Of a stretch of 64,000 bases of DNA, positions 38,963 through 48,039 are shown piece by piece. The notes beneath the pieces were generated by a model. The model was not told the origin of the DNA. It saw only the letters and a list, made by a program, of their open reading frames with translations, and ran no database searches. A program made the translations under genes and the position numbers. The DNA is from Herbidospora mongoliensis (GTDB taxonomy: Bacteria; Actinomycetota; Actinomycetes; Streptosporangiales; Streptosporangiaceae), in contig NZ_BBXD01000008.1 in assembly GCF_001570545.1 (NCBI RefSeq), positions 1 to 64,000 on the forward strand, in the 5' to 3' direction. Positions within the stretch are counted from its first letter, which is position 1. The number at the start of each line of letters is the position of its first letter.

Positions 38963-40380
38963 TCTCCCGGCGCGGTTTCCTCGGTCTCCTGCTGGCGGCC
39001 GGGTGCGGCGCCGAGATCTCCGGCGAACGGCTGACCAGCAGGCTCCCCCTGCCCCCGAAGTTCGCCCGGCCCCTGGCACTCCCCCGGACGGCGAAGCCGG
39101 AAAGCCCCGGTCGGTACGTCATCACCCAGCGCGCGGCCAAGGTCGAGATCATCCCAGGGACCACGACGGAGATCTGGGGCTACGACGGCACCTTCCCCGG
39201 CCCGACGTTCGACCTCAGCAGAGGCGACCTGACCGTAGTGACCATCCGCAACGACCTGACCGTGCCCACCTCGACCCACCTGCACGGCGGCGTCACTCCG
39301 GCCGACTCCGACGGCCACCCGACCGACCTGGTCGTCGGCTCGACGCGGCCACACCACCACGAGGGATTCACCCTGCACGACCGGACCAGGGACTACGTCT
39401 ATCCGCTCGACCAGCAGGCCGCCACGCTCTGGTATCACGATCACCGGATGGACTTCACCGGCCCGCAGGTCTACCGGGGCCTCGCCGGGTTCTTCCTGAT
39501 CAGGGACGACGAGGAGGCCCGGCTCGGGCTACCGGAGGGGGACCGGGAGCTGCCGCTGATGATCTGCGACCGGTCGTTCGAGGCGGACGGCTCGTTCCGC
39601 TACCCGGCGCTCGATCCGTCGCTGCTGCTGCGGCACGGGGTGCGGCAGGCCTATATGGAAGGCGTCGAGGGTGATGTCGTGCTGGTCAACGGGGTGCCGT
39701 GGCCGTACGGGGAAGTGGAGGCGGTCAGATATCGGCTCCGGCTGCTGAACGCCTCCAACGCCCGCCGCTACAGGCTGGCTCTGCGCCCGGGTGGCTCGTT
39801 CACCCAGATCGGCAGCGACCAGGGCCTGCTGGAACGTCCACTACAGAAGGAAACGATCACCATCGCGCCGGGTGAGCGTTATGACGTGATCGTCGACTTC
39901 GCGCAGTATCCGATCGGCTCCCACGTCACGCTGACCGACCTGCTCGGCGGCGACGTCATGCGCTTCACGGTGACCCGGCGAGCGAGGGATGACAGCAGGG
40001 TCCCATCACGGCTGACTGATCCACAGCCTGTGGATAACCCCGTGGCCCATCGGACGTTCGACTTCCGCGTCACCGACCGCACCTGGACGATCAACGGCCA
40101 CCCCTACGCGCCGGGACGGCCCATGGCCACCCCTCGCCTGGGCACGACCGAGATCTGGCGGTTCGTCAGCGACTTCCACCATCCCGTCCACGTGCACCTG
40201 GGCCGCTTCAAGATCCTCGGCAGGGAGGACCAGGGCTGGAAGGACACCGTCGACGTCCGCCCCTACGAGACCGTCGAGGTCGCCGTGCGGTTCGACGGTC
40301 ACCGAGGGCGATACATGATCCATTGCCACAACCTCGAACATGAGGACATGGCGATGATGGCGGACTTTGACGTTGTCTAG
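38959..40380 (+). CDS. Multicopper oxidase
   Basis: 473 residues. The N-terminus SRRGFLGLLLAAGC has a twin-Arg motif and a lipobox, so it is probably Tat-exported and lipid-anchored. Copper ligands: THLHGG, WYHDHR, HPVHVHLGRF and HCHNLEHEDMAMM, covering the trinuclear cluster and the type-1 site (axial Met). It is CueO/CotA/bilirubin-oxidase-like, acting on copper(I), phenolics or similar donors. Coupled to the upstream membrane protein. A DnaA-box-rich segment lies at 40016-40045. Confidence 0.92.
   Translation: MISRRGFLGLLLAAGCGAEISGERLTSRLPLPPKFARPLALPRTAKPESPGRYVITQRAAKVEIIPGTTTEIWGYDGTFPGPTFDLSRGDLTVVTIRNDLTVPTSTHLHGGVTPADSDGHPTDLVVGSTRPHHHEGFTLHDRTRDYVYPLDQQAATLWYHDHRMDFTGPQVYRGLAGFFLIRDDEEARLGLPEGDRELPLMICDRSFEADGSFRYPALDPSLLLRHGVRQAYMEGVEGDVVLVNGVPWPYGEVEAVRYRLRLLNASNARRYRLALRPGGSFTQIGSDQGLLERPLQKETITIAPGERYDVIVDFAQYPIGSHVTLTDLLGGDVMRFTVTRRARDDSRVPSRLTDPQPVDNPVAHRTFDFRVTDRTWTINGHPYAPGRPMATPRLGTTEIWRFVSDFHHPVHVHLGRFKILGREDQGWKDTVDVRPYETVEVAVRFDGHRGRYMIHCHNLEHEDMAMMADFDVV
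40016..40045. promoter_or_regulatory. oriC-like DnaA-box segment inside a gene
   Basis: A perfect DnaA box TGTGGATAA (40029-40037) is embedded in a TCCACAG-C-CTGTGGA palindrome and followed by CCCCGTGG. The segment is nearly identical to the left end of oriC just after dnaA (about 11477-11506), differing at a couple of positions. It encodes part of the oxidase (DPQPVDNPV). Confidence 0.5.
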
Positions 40381-40416
40381 GTTGATCACGGATAGTCACA
40401 TCGATCACATTGAGTC

Positions 40417-40899
40417 GTGATCAAATACCTCGTCCTCGCCGCCGCCGCTGCCCTGGCCCCGGCGCTCCCGGCCGCCGCCGACATCGTGCCGTACACGGCG
40501 ATCAGTTTCCACAACGAGGCCCGCGCCTTCTACGGCGCCGGACCGGTCGAGTGGGACGCAGCGCTCCGCGAGGAGACCAAGGCGTACGCGCGGACCTGCT
40601 CGTTCATGCCCTCCGACCACGGGAACCGCTACGGCGAGAACCTCTACGTCACCACCAGCCAGGCCGACGACACCACCGTCCTGCGGGACGCCGTGGTCGC
40701 CTGGGCGACCGAGGCCATGAAGTTCGACGCGCAGAACCACCGCTACAGCCGGGACGTCGGCCACTACACCCAGATGATCGGCGCGAAGACCGGGCGGATG
40801 GCCGTCTCGATCGCCGACTGCCCGGCCGGTGCGATCTTCGTGTCGCCGACCAAGTTCGTGGTCGCCAGGTACAAGGGTGCGGTCAACTCCGCCCTCTGA
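40417..40899 (+). CDS. Secreted CAP-domain protein (SCP/PR-1), copy 1
   Basis: 160 residues. Signal peptide (1-21), then a CAP domain: FHNEARAFYGAGPVEWDAAL, RYGENLY and GHYTQMIG motifs, with cysteines in RTCSF and ADCPAG likely paired. CAP proteins bind sterols or lipids or remodel surfaces; bacterial roles are unclear. The motif GHYTQ is followed by a diverged MIGAKTG rather than VVW. It starts at GTG and is a tandem paralogue of the next gene. Confidence 0.87.
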   Translation: MIKYLVLAAAAALAPALPAAADIVPYTAISFHNEARAFYGAGPVEWDAALREETKAYARTCSFMPSDHGNRYGENLYVTTSQADDTTVLRDAVVAWATEAMKFDAQNHRYSRDVGHYTQMIGAKTGRMAVSIADCPAGAIFVSPTKFVVARYKGAVNSAL

Positions 40900-40939
40900 T
40901 GATTGATCGCCCGGAGCTCCGCGACTACGACTTGATCTC

Positions 40940-41452
40940 ATGATCAAATACCTCGTGGTCGCGGCGGCCCTGGCCGTCGTCCCGGTCCCGGCCTTCGCCG
41001 AGACCATCACCGACGCGGCCCTGGCCAGCCACAACACGGCCCGCGCCCAGTATGGCGCCCGCCCGCTGGCCTGGAACCCGGCGCTGCTGCCCGCCACCCA
41101 GACGTGGGCGAACCAGTGCCGCTTCCAGCACTCCCAGCCGAACGGCGCCTACGGCGAGAACCTCTACGCCACCACCAAGGTCGCCGACGACGCCACGATC
41201 GTCCGGGACGCGGTGAGGGCCTGGATGGACGAGGCCAAGCTCTACAACTACAGCAACCCCGGCTTCTCCGGCGCCACGGGTCACTTCACTCAGGTCGTCT
41301 GGAAGAGCACCACGAATCTGGCCGTCGCGGTCGGGACGTGCCCGGCCAACACGATCTTCCCGAGGGCGTCGAAGTACGTCGTCGCGCGCTACACCCCGCC
41401 GGGCAACTGGCTGGGCCAGTTCCCGCAGAACGTCGGCCGTCCCGTCTCCTAA
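40940..41452 (+). CDS. Secreted CAP-domain protein (SCP/PR-1), copy 2
   Basis: 170 residues. Signal peptide (1-20) and a CAP domain with SHNTARAQYGARPLAWNPAL, AYGENLYATT and the canonical GHFTQVVWKST, with cysteines in NQCRF and GTCPAN. It is the better-conserved copy of the pair; both begin MIKYLV and share upstream bases (TTGA...TGATCAAATACCTCGT), so the duplication included the start region. The stop overlaps the convergent exporter gene by 4 bp. Confidence 0.9.
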   Translation: MIKYLVVAAALAVVPVPAFAETITDAALASHNTARAQYGARPLAWNPALLPATQTWANQCRFQHSQPNGAYGENLYATTKVADDATIVRDAVRAWMDEAKLYNYSNPGFSGATGHFTQVVWKSTTNLAVAVGTCPANTIFPRASKYVVARYTPPGNWLGQFPQNVGRPVS

Positions 41453-43668
41453 CGGAGTTCGGCGAGCACCTCGGCGACCCCGTCCGCCAGCCGGCGGGCG
41501 GCGTCGACGTGGTGGGCGGTCCACACGATCCTGACCCCGGTCGCCGTCGCCCTGCCGTCGCCGTCGCTGAGGTCGCGGCTCACCACGGCGATCAGGCGGG
41601 CCTCGGCGGCCTGGTCGTAGGGCAGCGGCTCCGGCGCCGGGCCCTCCCGGCCGAGCGACTCCCCGGCCCGCTCGAACCAGGTCGCCACCGGATCGGCCAC
41701 CGTGGAGATCTCCATGCGGGCGGCCTCGCGATCCCGGTCGGACATGCCCTCCCCGTTCCACAGGTCGACGATGGCCTCCGCGCTGTACTGCAGCACCGTC
41801 GCGCTGTTGACCAGCCGCGAGGCCTCCGACATGTGCAGGCGTTTGGTGCCCCGTTCGGCCAGGTAGCCGCGGAACGCGTCGTCGAGACGCTGCATCGCGG
41901 CCAGTGCCTGGGCGCGGCCGTCGGCCGGGTAGGCCGACGGCGTGGTGAGGTCGCAGCGGGTGACGCCGAAGTCGACCGCGCCGCGGAAGTAGCGGGCGAT
42001 GGCGGTGAACGCCTCGTCGAAGGCCCGGCCCAGGGCCGCGCGGGCGCCGCGTGGCCAGAACAGCGCCCCGGCCAGCAGGCTCACCAGGCAGCCGACCGCG
42101 ATGTCCTCCAGCCGGATCAGGCCGGTTCTCCAGCCGGCGGGCGCGATGATCTCGTACAGGATCAGCAGCAGGACGGTGAACCCCGCCTGACCGGCCATGA
42201 AGGTGATCACGGTCGGCGCGAGCCCGGCGATCAGGATCGCGATCGGCAGCAGGATCCACAGGAAGATCGTGTGGCCGTGGACGGCCCACAGGACGAAAGC
42301 GCCGATCCCGAACCCGATGGTCGTCCCGGCCAGGGCCCTCAGCGCGCTCTGCCCGGTGGTGACCGCGTTCGAGCGCAGCACGACCATGGCCCCGAGCACC
42401 ACCCAGAACGAGTGCTCCACCCCCAGCAGGTTCGCGACCAGCACCGAGATGCTGAGCGCGATGGCGCCCCTGATGCTGTTGCGCAGCCACACCGAGTGGC
42501 GGTCGGCGTGGGCGGTGACGCGGGCGCGGGCCGAGGTCAGGCGGGTGGGCAGCCCGGCGGGCTGGTGGCCGAGCAGCCGGTCGCGCCACGACCGGGCCTC
42601 GGCGGCGACCGCGATCTCGATGTTCCCGGCGATCTCGGAGATGGCGAAACTGATCTCCTGGGCCCGGAACGACGGTTCGAGCGAGGCCACGAAGGCGGCC
42701 GCGTCGCCGGGCACCCGCGCGGCGGTGACCTCGTGTTCCATCGCCTGCCTGGCGTGGTGCAGGCGCCGCGTCTCGCCGTCGAGCCGGTCGGTGCGGCCGT
42801 CGGAGTCCAGCAGGACCGCGGCCCGCTCGAGGACCTGCGCGGCGGCGGTCTCGACCTCGCAGACCGCAGGGTCGACGGGGCCGGGGCCGCCCTCGAAGGG
42901 CTCCCGCTCCAGCAGGGAGTGCAGCCAGGTCACCTGACCGGCCAGCCGCACCTCGGCCCGGCCCGTCGTGGTCAGCCCGGCCGGGCGGTAGGGCGTGCTC
43001 CAGAAGGTGTCCTTCAGGTCCCGCACCGCCTCGTCGCCCTGCTCGGCGAGCGCCCGCAGCGGCGGGTTCTCACTCAGCGGCAGCCCGCCCGAGACACACG
43101 CGACCTCCAGCCTGATCCGTTCGGCCAGCAGCGTGAGGGCTCGTGTGATCTTCGGCCGCAGTGGGTCGCGGACGGGCGCGGGCCACAGCAGCGTGATCGC
43201 CGCCATCGACGCGGCCCCCGCGAGCCACCAGCCGTAGAGCCGGTCGTCGAGGGCCGACAGAGGCACTTGGATCGTCACCGGGAGCACGTACGAGACCAGC
43301 AGGGCGGTCGACGCCCCCGCCAGCACCGAGCTGACCACCCCGGAGAACAGGATCAGGAACACCACCGCGACCGTCGTCAGCACCGCGGTCACCACCGCGT
43401 GGGAGGCCAGGGTGCCGACGACGATCAGTACGCTTCCGGCCAGGATCAGCCAGAACTGCGCGGTCAGCCGGTCACGGGCGGACCCGCCGAAGTCGACGTA
43501 CAGCAGCATCGCGAACGAGCCGAATGAGGCGAACATCGACATCCCCGCGTTGCCGACGACCAGGTCGGCGAACGCGAACACGGCCGGCATGACCACCGCC
43601 GCGCGGGCGGCCCTGCGGACCGTGTTGAAATCCGGATCCCGATCTCTCAGCCACCTCATACCGCGCAT
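41449..43668 (-). CDS. FUSC-family (aromatic-acid-exporter-like) membrane protein
   Basis: 739 residues. Two hydrophobic blocks of about five or six helices each (about 20-175 and 385-560) separated and followed by cytoplasmic helical domains, the layout of the FUSC/YccS/AaeB group. These export aromatic acids or other small molecules. Starts MRGMRWLRDRD (an ATG three codons later is equally possible). Convergent with the CAP pair, divergent from the STAND regulator by 83 bp. Confidence 0.87.
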   Translation of the reverse strand: MRGMRWLRDRDPDFNTVRRAARAAVVMPAVFAFADLVVGNAGMSMFASFGSFAMLLYVDFGGSARDRLTAQFWLILAGSVLIVVGTLASHAVVTAVLTTVAVVFLILFSGVVSSVLAGASTALLVSYVLPVTIQVPLSALDDRLYGWWLAGAASMAAITLLWPAPVRDPLRPKITRALTLLAERIRLEVACVSGGLPLSENPPLRALAEQGDEAVRDLKDTFWSTPYRPAGLTTTGRAEVRLAGQVTWLHSLLEREPFEGGPGPVDPAVCEVETAAAQVLERAAVLLDSDGRTDRLDGETRRLHHARQAMEHEVTAARVPGDAAAFVASLEPSFRAQEISFAISEIAGNIEIAVAAEARSWRDRLLGHQPAGLPTRLTSARARVTAHADRHSVWLRNSIRGAIALSISVLVANLLGVEHSFWVVLGAMVVLRSNAVTTGQSALRALAGTTIGFGIGAFVLWAVHGHTIFLWILLPIAILIAGLAPTVITFMAGQAGFTVLLLILYEIIAPAGWRTGLIRLEDIAVGCLVSLLAGALFWPRGARAALGRAFDEAFTAIARYFRGAVDFGVTRCDLTTPSAYPADGRAQALAAMQRLDDAFRGYLAERGTKRLHMSEASRLVNSATVLQYSAEAIVDLWNGEGMSDRDREAARMEISTVADPVATWFERAGESLGREGPAPEPLPYDQAAEARLIAVVSRDLSDGDGRATATGVRIVWTAHHVDAARRLADGVAEVLAELR

Positions 43669-43751
43669 TCTGCGACGTCAGGGACGGTTCGCAGCGGCCC
43701 TTTACGCTGGAATTGACAGATCATCATCGGGCGGACAAGGATGCGTGTCGC

Positions 43752-46700
43752 GTGGACTTAAGGGTGCTCGGGCCGCTTTCGGTGACTCGTGACGGTGTGA
43801 CCACTCCCGTCACCGGTGCGCCGAAATATCAGCTCATGCTTGCCGCGCTGCTGTCGAAGGCGGGCCAGCCGGTCACGACCGACTGGCTCATCGCGGTCGT
43901 CTGGGGTGACCGTCCCCCGGCCTCGGCCCGGCGCAACGTTCACCTCTACGTCCACCAGCTGCGCCGCGCGTTCGGCGCCGACCTGGTGGTGGGGCGGCCC
44001 GGCGGCTACGCGATCATCCCGGCGGGCCTCGACGCCTTCAGGTTCCGCGGGCTGGCTCACCAGGGCTCCGAGGCGTTACAGGCCGGCGACCTGGAAGAGG
44101 CCCACGACCTGCTGAAGAAGGCGCTCGAACTCTGGCGCGGGCCCGCGTTCGCCGAGTTCCTCGACTCGCCGCCGATCGCCGAGGAGGCGCGGCGGCTGGA
44201 GGAGACCCGGCTCGTGGTGGCCGAAGGGCTGGCCGAGGCCGAGCTCGGGCTGGGCCGTCACGCGGAGGTCGCCGTCGAGCTGGCCGCGCTGACCAGGGAA
44301 CACCCGTTCCGCGAGAGCCTGCGCGGGCATCTCATGCTGGCCCTCTATCGGTCCGGGCGGCAGGCCGAGGCTCTGGAGGTGTTCCGGGAGACCCGTGAGG
44401 AGCTCGACAGCCAGCTCGGCATCGAGCCCGGCCCGGCGCTCCAGCGGCTGCACGAGGCCATGCTCCGGGGCGACGACGATCTGCTGCCGGCGGCGGGGGT
44501 GCGCCGCGCGGTGTCGGACGTGTGTCCGTACCGAGGACTGATGGCCTTTCAGCCCGATGACCAGGAGTGGTTCTTCGGGCGGTCCGAGCTGGTCGGCCGG
44601 TTGCGGGAACTCGTCGAGACACGGCCGGTCGTGGGGGTCTTCGGGGCGTCGGGCAGCGGCAAGTCGTCGCTGCTGCGGGCCGGGCTGCTCGGCGGCTGGC
44701 CGGGGGAGGCGCTGATCATCACGCCGGGCGCGTATCCGATGGAGAGCCTAGACAAGATCGACGGCGAGCCGCTGGTCGTGGTCGACCAGTTCGAGGAGAT
44801 CTTCACCCTCTGCGCCGACGAAGACGAGCGCCGCCGGTTCGTCGCGGCCCTGCTCGACCTCGACGCCCATGTGGTGCTGGGGGTCCGGGCCGACTTCCTC
44901 GCCCACCTCACCCAGTTCCCCGGCCTGGCCGACGCCATCGGCACCGCCCAGCTCCTCGTCGGCCCACTGTCGGCGGCCGGGCTCCGCGAGATCGTCACGG
45001 GCCCGGCCGAGCTCGCCGGGCTGGCCGTCGATCCCGACCTCCCGGCCACGCTGGTCGCCGACGCGGCCGGGGAACCCGGCAGCCTGCCGCTGGTCTCGCA
45101 CGCCCTGATGGAGACCTGGCGCAACCGCGAGGGCGCCCGGCTCACACTGGCCGGATATCAGGCGGCGGGTGGGGTGAGGGGCGCCATCGCGCAGAGCGCC
45201 GAACGCGTCCACGGCGAGCTCTCCCCCGTCGAACAGCACGCCGCCCGGCGGATCTTCCTGCGGCTGACCGCTCTGGGCGACGGGACGGAGGACACCCGGC
45301 GACCGATCTCGAAAACGGAACTCACTGGCGTGGCCGACCCCGAGGTGGTCGCCCGGGTGCTCGACCGGCTGGCCGCCGCCCGGCTGATCGTGCCGGCCGA
45401 AGACGGCGTCGACGTCGCCCACGAGGCGCTGATCCGCGCCTGGCCCCGATTACACGGCTGGCTCACCGACGACCGCGAGAACCTGTTCGTCCACCGCCGT
45501 CTCACCGACGCCGCCCAGACCTGGGCAGATCTCGGCCGCGATCCGGGCGCGCTCTATCGGGGTGTACGTCTCCTCGCCGTCCGCACCTGGGCCAATGATC
45601 ACCCGCAGGAGCTCAACGACGTCGAGACGGCGTTCCTGGCCGCCAGCCAGGTTCAGCAACAGGCCGAACGCGACACCGCGAAGCGCAGGGCCAGGACCCT
45701 GCAACGGCTGCTGGCCGGGATGGCGGTGCTGTTCCTGCTCGCGGTGACCGGCGGCGCGGTGGCGTTGGAGGAGGCCGACGAGGCCGGATACCAGCAGATG
45801 ACCGCGACCGCCCGCCAGGTCTCGCTGCTGGCCCGGTCGTTGCTGGCCACCGATCCTGAACTGGCGGGGCTGCTGGCGGTGGCGGCGTACAGGCTGAATC
45901 CGGAAGCGGAGACCCGGGGCGGCCTGGAGAGCGTGTCGGCGGCGGCCCGGCGCAGCATCGAGCTCAACGTCGAAGGTCCGGCGATCTTCGGAGTGGCCTT
46001 CAGCCCCGACGGCTCCCTGCTCGCCGCAGCGGGCGAAGACGGCTCGATCACCATCTGGAACCCGCGCACCAAGGCGGTGATCAGCAGGTTCACCGAACCC
46101 GGCGGAGTCCACGGCCGGGCTGTCGCGTTCAGCCGCGACGGCCGGTCACTCGCCTACGTCGTGCGCTCCCCCGCCCTCGGGTCGTCGGCGGGGGTCGTCG
46201 TGGTGCGCGACCTGACGACCGGCGCCGAGACCTTCCGCCGGCAACGCGACCACCTCACCGACGCGCTCGCCTTCGACGGCGACCTGATCGCCTTCGCCGA
46301 CGGAAACGTGGTCGAGATGGTCTCCGGGGGATCGTCGCGCCTGCTGAAGCGCCACCGGGCCGAGGTCGCCGCCCTGGCCTTCAGTCCTGACGCGAAAGTG
46401 CTGATCAGTTCGGGCGGCCTGCACGATCACCCGGCCGTCTGGGACGTGAAGTCGGGGGAGTACGTCGGCACGCTCGACACGGAGAACGTCCACCGCCTCG
46501 GCTTCGACGCCGCCGACGGCACCCTGGCGACCGGCTCCTCGCACGAGGGGGTGCGCCTCTGGCACGTCACCCCCACCGAGATCACCTCTCTGGGCGGCCT
46601 CCCCAGAAGGTCCCCCTACACCTGGGACATGTCCGCCCCCGCGAACGGCCGGATCGCCGTCGCCGACGAAGACGGCCTGATCACCGTCTGGGACCTCGCC

Positions 46701-47792
46701 CGCCACGAGGCCGTCGCCACCTACCAGGACCGCAGCCGAACCGAAGCACTGTCCCTGGCGCTGAGCGCCGACGGGAAGCTCATGGCCTCGGCCGGGCTGG
46801 GCCGCACCATCGTCGTCAGGGAGAACCCGATCCCCCCGTTCACCGGCCACAGCGGCGCGGTCAACGACATCGAGGCGAGCCCCGACGGCCGCATGATCGC
46901 CTCCGCGAGCAGCGACGAGACGGTCCGATTATGGGATTCGGCCGGCACCCCCATCGCGACCCTGGCCGACCATCCCGATCATGTACGAGCCGTCGCCTTC
47001 AGCCCCGACGGCCGATCACTGGCCTCGGTCACCCGCAGCCACACCCTGACCGTCTGGGACCTGCCGACGCGTAGGAAGATCGCCGCCACGACGTATCCGG
47101 GTCTCGGCGCCTCCACCGACGTCGCCTTCCAGCCCGGCGGCCGATACGTCGCCGCGACCGCCTTGGGCCGCTTCCGCTGGGCCCTGCCCGGACTGACGGA
47201 CTCCCCGCTTCCTGGGCAGCTCGCCTCGGCGCTGGCCTTCAGCCCCCGCGATCCGCTGCTGGCCACCACGGGCCCGGCCGGTGATCTGCTGATCTGGGAT
47301 CTCACGAAGAACGCGGAGGTACGGTCACTCCGCACCCACCAGGGCTCCATCCTCGACGTGGCCTTCAGCCCCGACGGCACGACCATCGCCACGGCGGGGG
47401 CCGACCACACGATCCGGCTGTGGGACGGCGTGACCGGCCGGGAAAGAGGCACCCTTCTGGCCGGTCACACCGCCCCCGTCCAGGTCCTCGCCTTCGGCCG
47501 TGACGGCCTGACCCTCGCCTCGGCCGGAGACGACCACACGGTGATCGTGTGGGACCTGACCTCCCGGCAGGTGATCACCCGCCTCACCGGCCACACCGCC
47601 CCCATCCGGGGTCTGGCCTTCACCCACTCCGGAGAGCTCGTCTCCGGGGGAGAGGACGGGCGGATCATCCGATGGTCCCTGCGCCTCGACGTCCTGGTGA
47701 CGGCGATGTGCCGGGAGATCGGCCGTGACCTCACCCGGGAGGAGTGGGCCAGATACATCCCTTCCCTGGACTACCGGCCCACGTGCCGATGA
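43752..47792 (+). CDS. BTAD-STAND-WD40 membrane-spanning transcriptional regulator
   Basis: 1346 residues. N-terminal OmpR-type winged helix (about 1-95) and BTAD helical domain (about 97-240), as in SARP/AfsR activators. A STAND NTPase follows with Walker A GASGSGKSS and Walker B PLVVVDQFEEIF. A single hydrophobic helix lies near 652-672 (LLAGMAVLFLLAVTGGAVAL). The rest (about 740-1330) is WD40 repeats of the AFSPDG...WD type, probably two partial propellers or one large. The GTG start (VDLRVLGPLSV) aligns with family starts. Role inferred: signal-gated activator. Confidence 0.9.
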   Translation: MDLRVLGPLSVTRDGVTTPVTGAPKYQLMLAALLSKAGQPVTTDWLIAVVWGDRPPASARRNVHLYVHQLRRAFGADLVVGRPGGYAIIPAGLDAFRFRGLAHQGSEALQAGDLEEAHDLLKKALELWRGPAFAEFLDSPPIAEEARRLEETRLVVAEGLAEAELGLGRHAEVAVELAALTREHPFRESLRGHLMLALYRSGRQAEALEVFRETREELDSQLGIEPGPALQRLHEAMLRGDDDLLPAAGVRRAVSDVCPYRGLMAFQPDDQEWFFGRSELVGRLRELVETRPVVGVFGASGSGKSSLLRAGLLGGWPGEALIITPGAYPMESLDKIDGEPLVVVDQFEEIFTLCADEDERRRFVAALLDLDAHVVLGVRADFLAHLTQFPGLADAIGTAQLLVGPLSAAGLREIVTGPAELAGLAVDPDLPATLVADAAGEPGSLPLVSHALMETWRNREGARLTLAGYQAAGGVRGAIAQSAERVHGELSPVEQHAARRIFLRLTALGDGTEDTRRPISKTELTGVADPEVVARVLDRLAAARLIVPAEDGVDVAHEALIRAWPRLHGWLTDDRENLFVHRRLTDAAQTWADLGRDPGALYRGVRLLAVRTWANDHPQELNDVETAFLAASQVQQQAERDTAKRRARTLQRLLAGMAVLFLLAVTGGAVALEEADEAGYQQMTATARQVSLLARSLLATDPELAGLLAVAAYRLNPEAETRGGLESVSAAARRSIELNVEGPAIFGVAFSPDGSLLAAAGEDGSITIWNPRTKAVISRFTEPGGVHGRAVAFSRDGRSLAYVVRSPALGSSAGVVVVRDLTTGAETFRRQRDHLTDALAFDGDLIAFADGNVVEMVSGGSSRLLKRHRAEVAALAFSPDAKVLISSGGLHDHPAVWDVKSGEYVGTLDTENVHRLGFDAADGTLATGSSHEGVRLWHVTPTEITSLGGLPRRSPYTWDMSAPANGRIAVADEDGLITVWDLARHEAVATYQDRSRTEALSLALSADGKLMASAGLGRTIVVRENPIPPFTGHSGAVNDIEASPDGRMIASASSDETVRLWDSAGTPIATLADHPDHVRAVAFSPDGRSLASVTRSHTLTVWDLPTRRKIAATTYPGLGASTDVAFQPGGRYVAATALGRFRWALPGLTDSPLPGQLASALAFSPRDPLLATTGPAGDLLIWDLTKNAEVRSLRTHQGSILDVAFSPDGTTIATAGADHTIRLWDGVTGRERGTLLAGHTAPVQVLAFGRDGLTLASAGDDHTVIVWDLTSRQVITRLTGHTAPIRGLAFTHSGELVSGGEDGRIIRWSLRLDVLVTAMCREIGRDLTREEWARYIPSLDYRPTCR

Positions 47793-47826
47793 TGGGAGAG
47801 GGCGGTATAGGCCAGGTATAGAGAGC

Positions 47827-48012
47827 TCAGAGGGACTCGTCCGCCCAGGCCAGGACGACGAACGGTTCCCGGCACGAGGGATGATGGACACGTCTGGTCG
47901 TCACCCGGTACCGCGACTCCTCGACGTCGAGGATCCCGATCTCCTGGTTGATCGTCAGCAGCAGCCCGTGGCACGGGCCACCGATGCAGATCGCGTTGGG
48001 CTGGGGCTTCAT
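47827..48012 (-). CDS. Small protein of unknown function
   Basis: 61 residues from an ATG (MKPQPNAICIGGPCHGLLLT). Two cysteines in the N-terminal CIGGPCHG and one in HHPSCREPF, so a metal-binding or redox fold is possible. The remaining sequence (YRVTTRRVHHPSC, FVVLAWADESL) reads as genuine globular protein, unlike the opposite frame. It diverges from a PadR gene by only 27 bp, so it may be its target. I do not recognise the family. Confidence 0.65.
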   Translation of the reverse strand: MKPQPNAICIGGPCHGLLLTINQEIGILDVEESRYRVTTRRVHHPSCREPFVVLAWADESL

Positions 48013-48039
48013 AGTCACAATGAGACTACGCTGTCCCCT

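Noticed and set aside
41104-43527. 807-residue plus-strand frame opposite the FUSC exporter
   Set aside because: Antisense shadow; the exporter has consistent membrane topology and the plus-strand frame is low-complexity.
43713-43751. Upstream TTG start for the BTAD-STAND regulator
   Set aside because: The 13 extra residues have no homology; the TTGACA there looks more like a promoter element, and the GTG start aligns with BTAD proteins.
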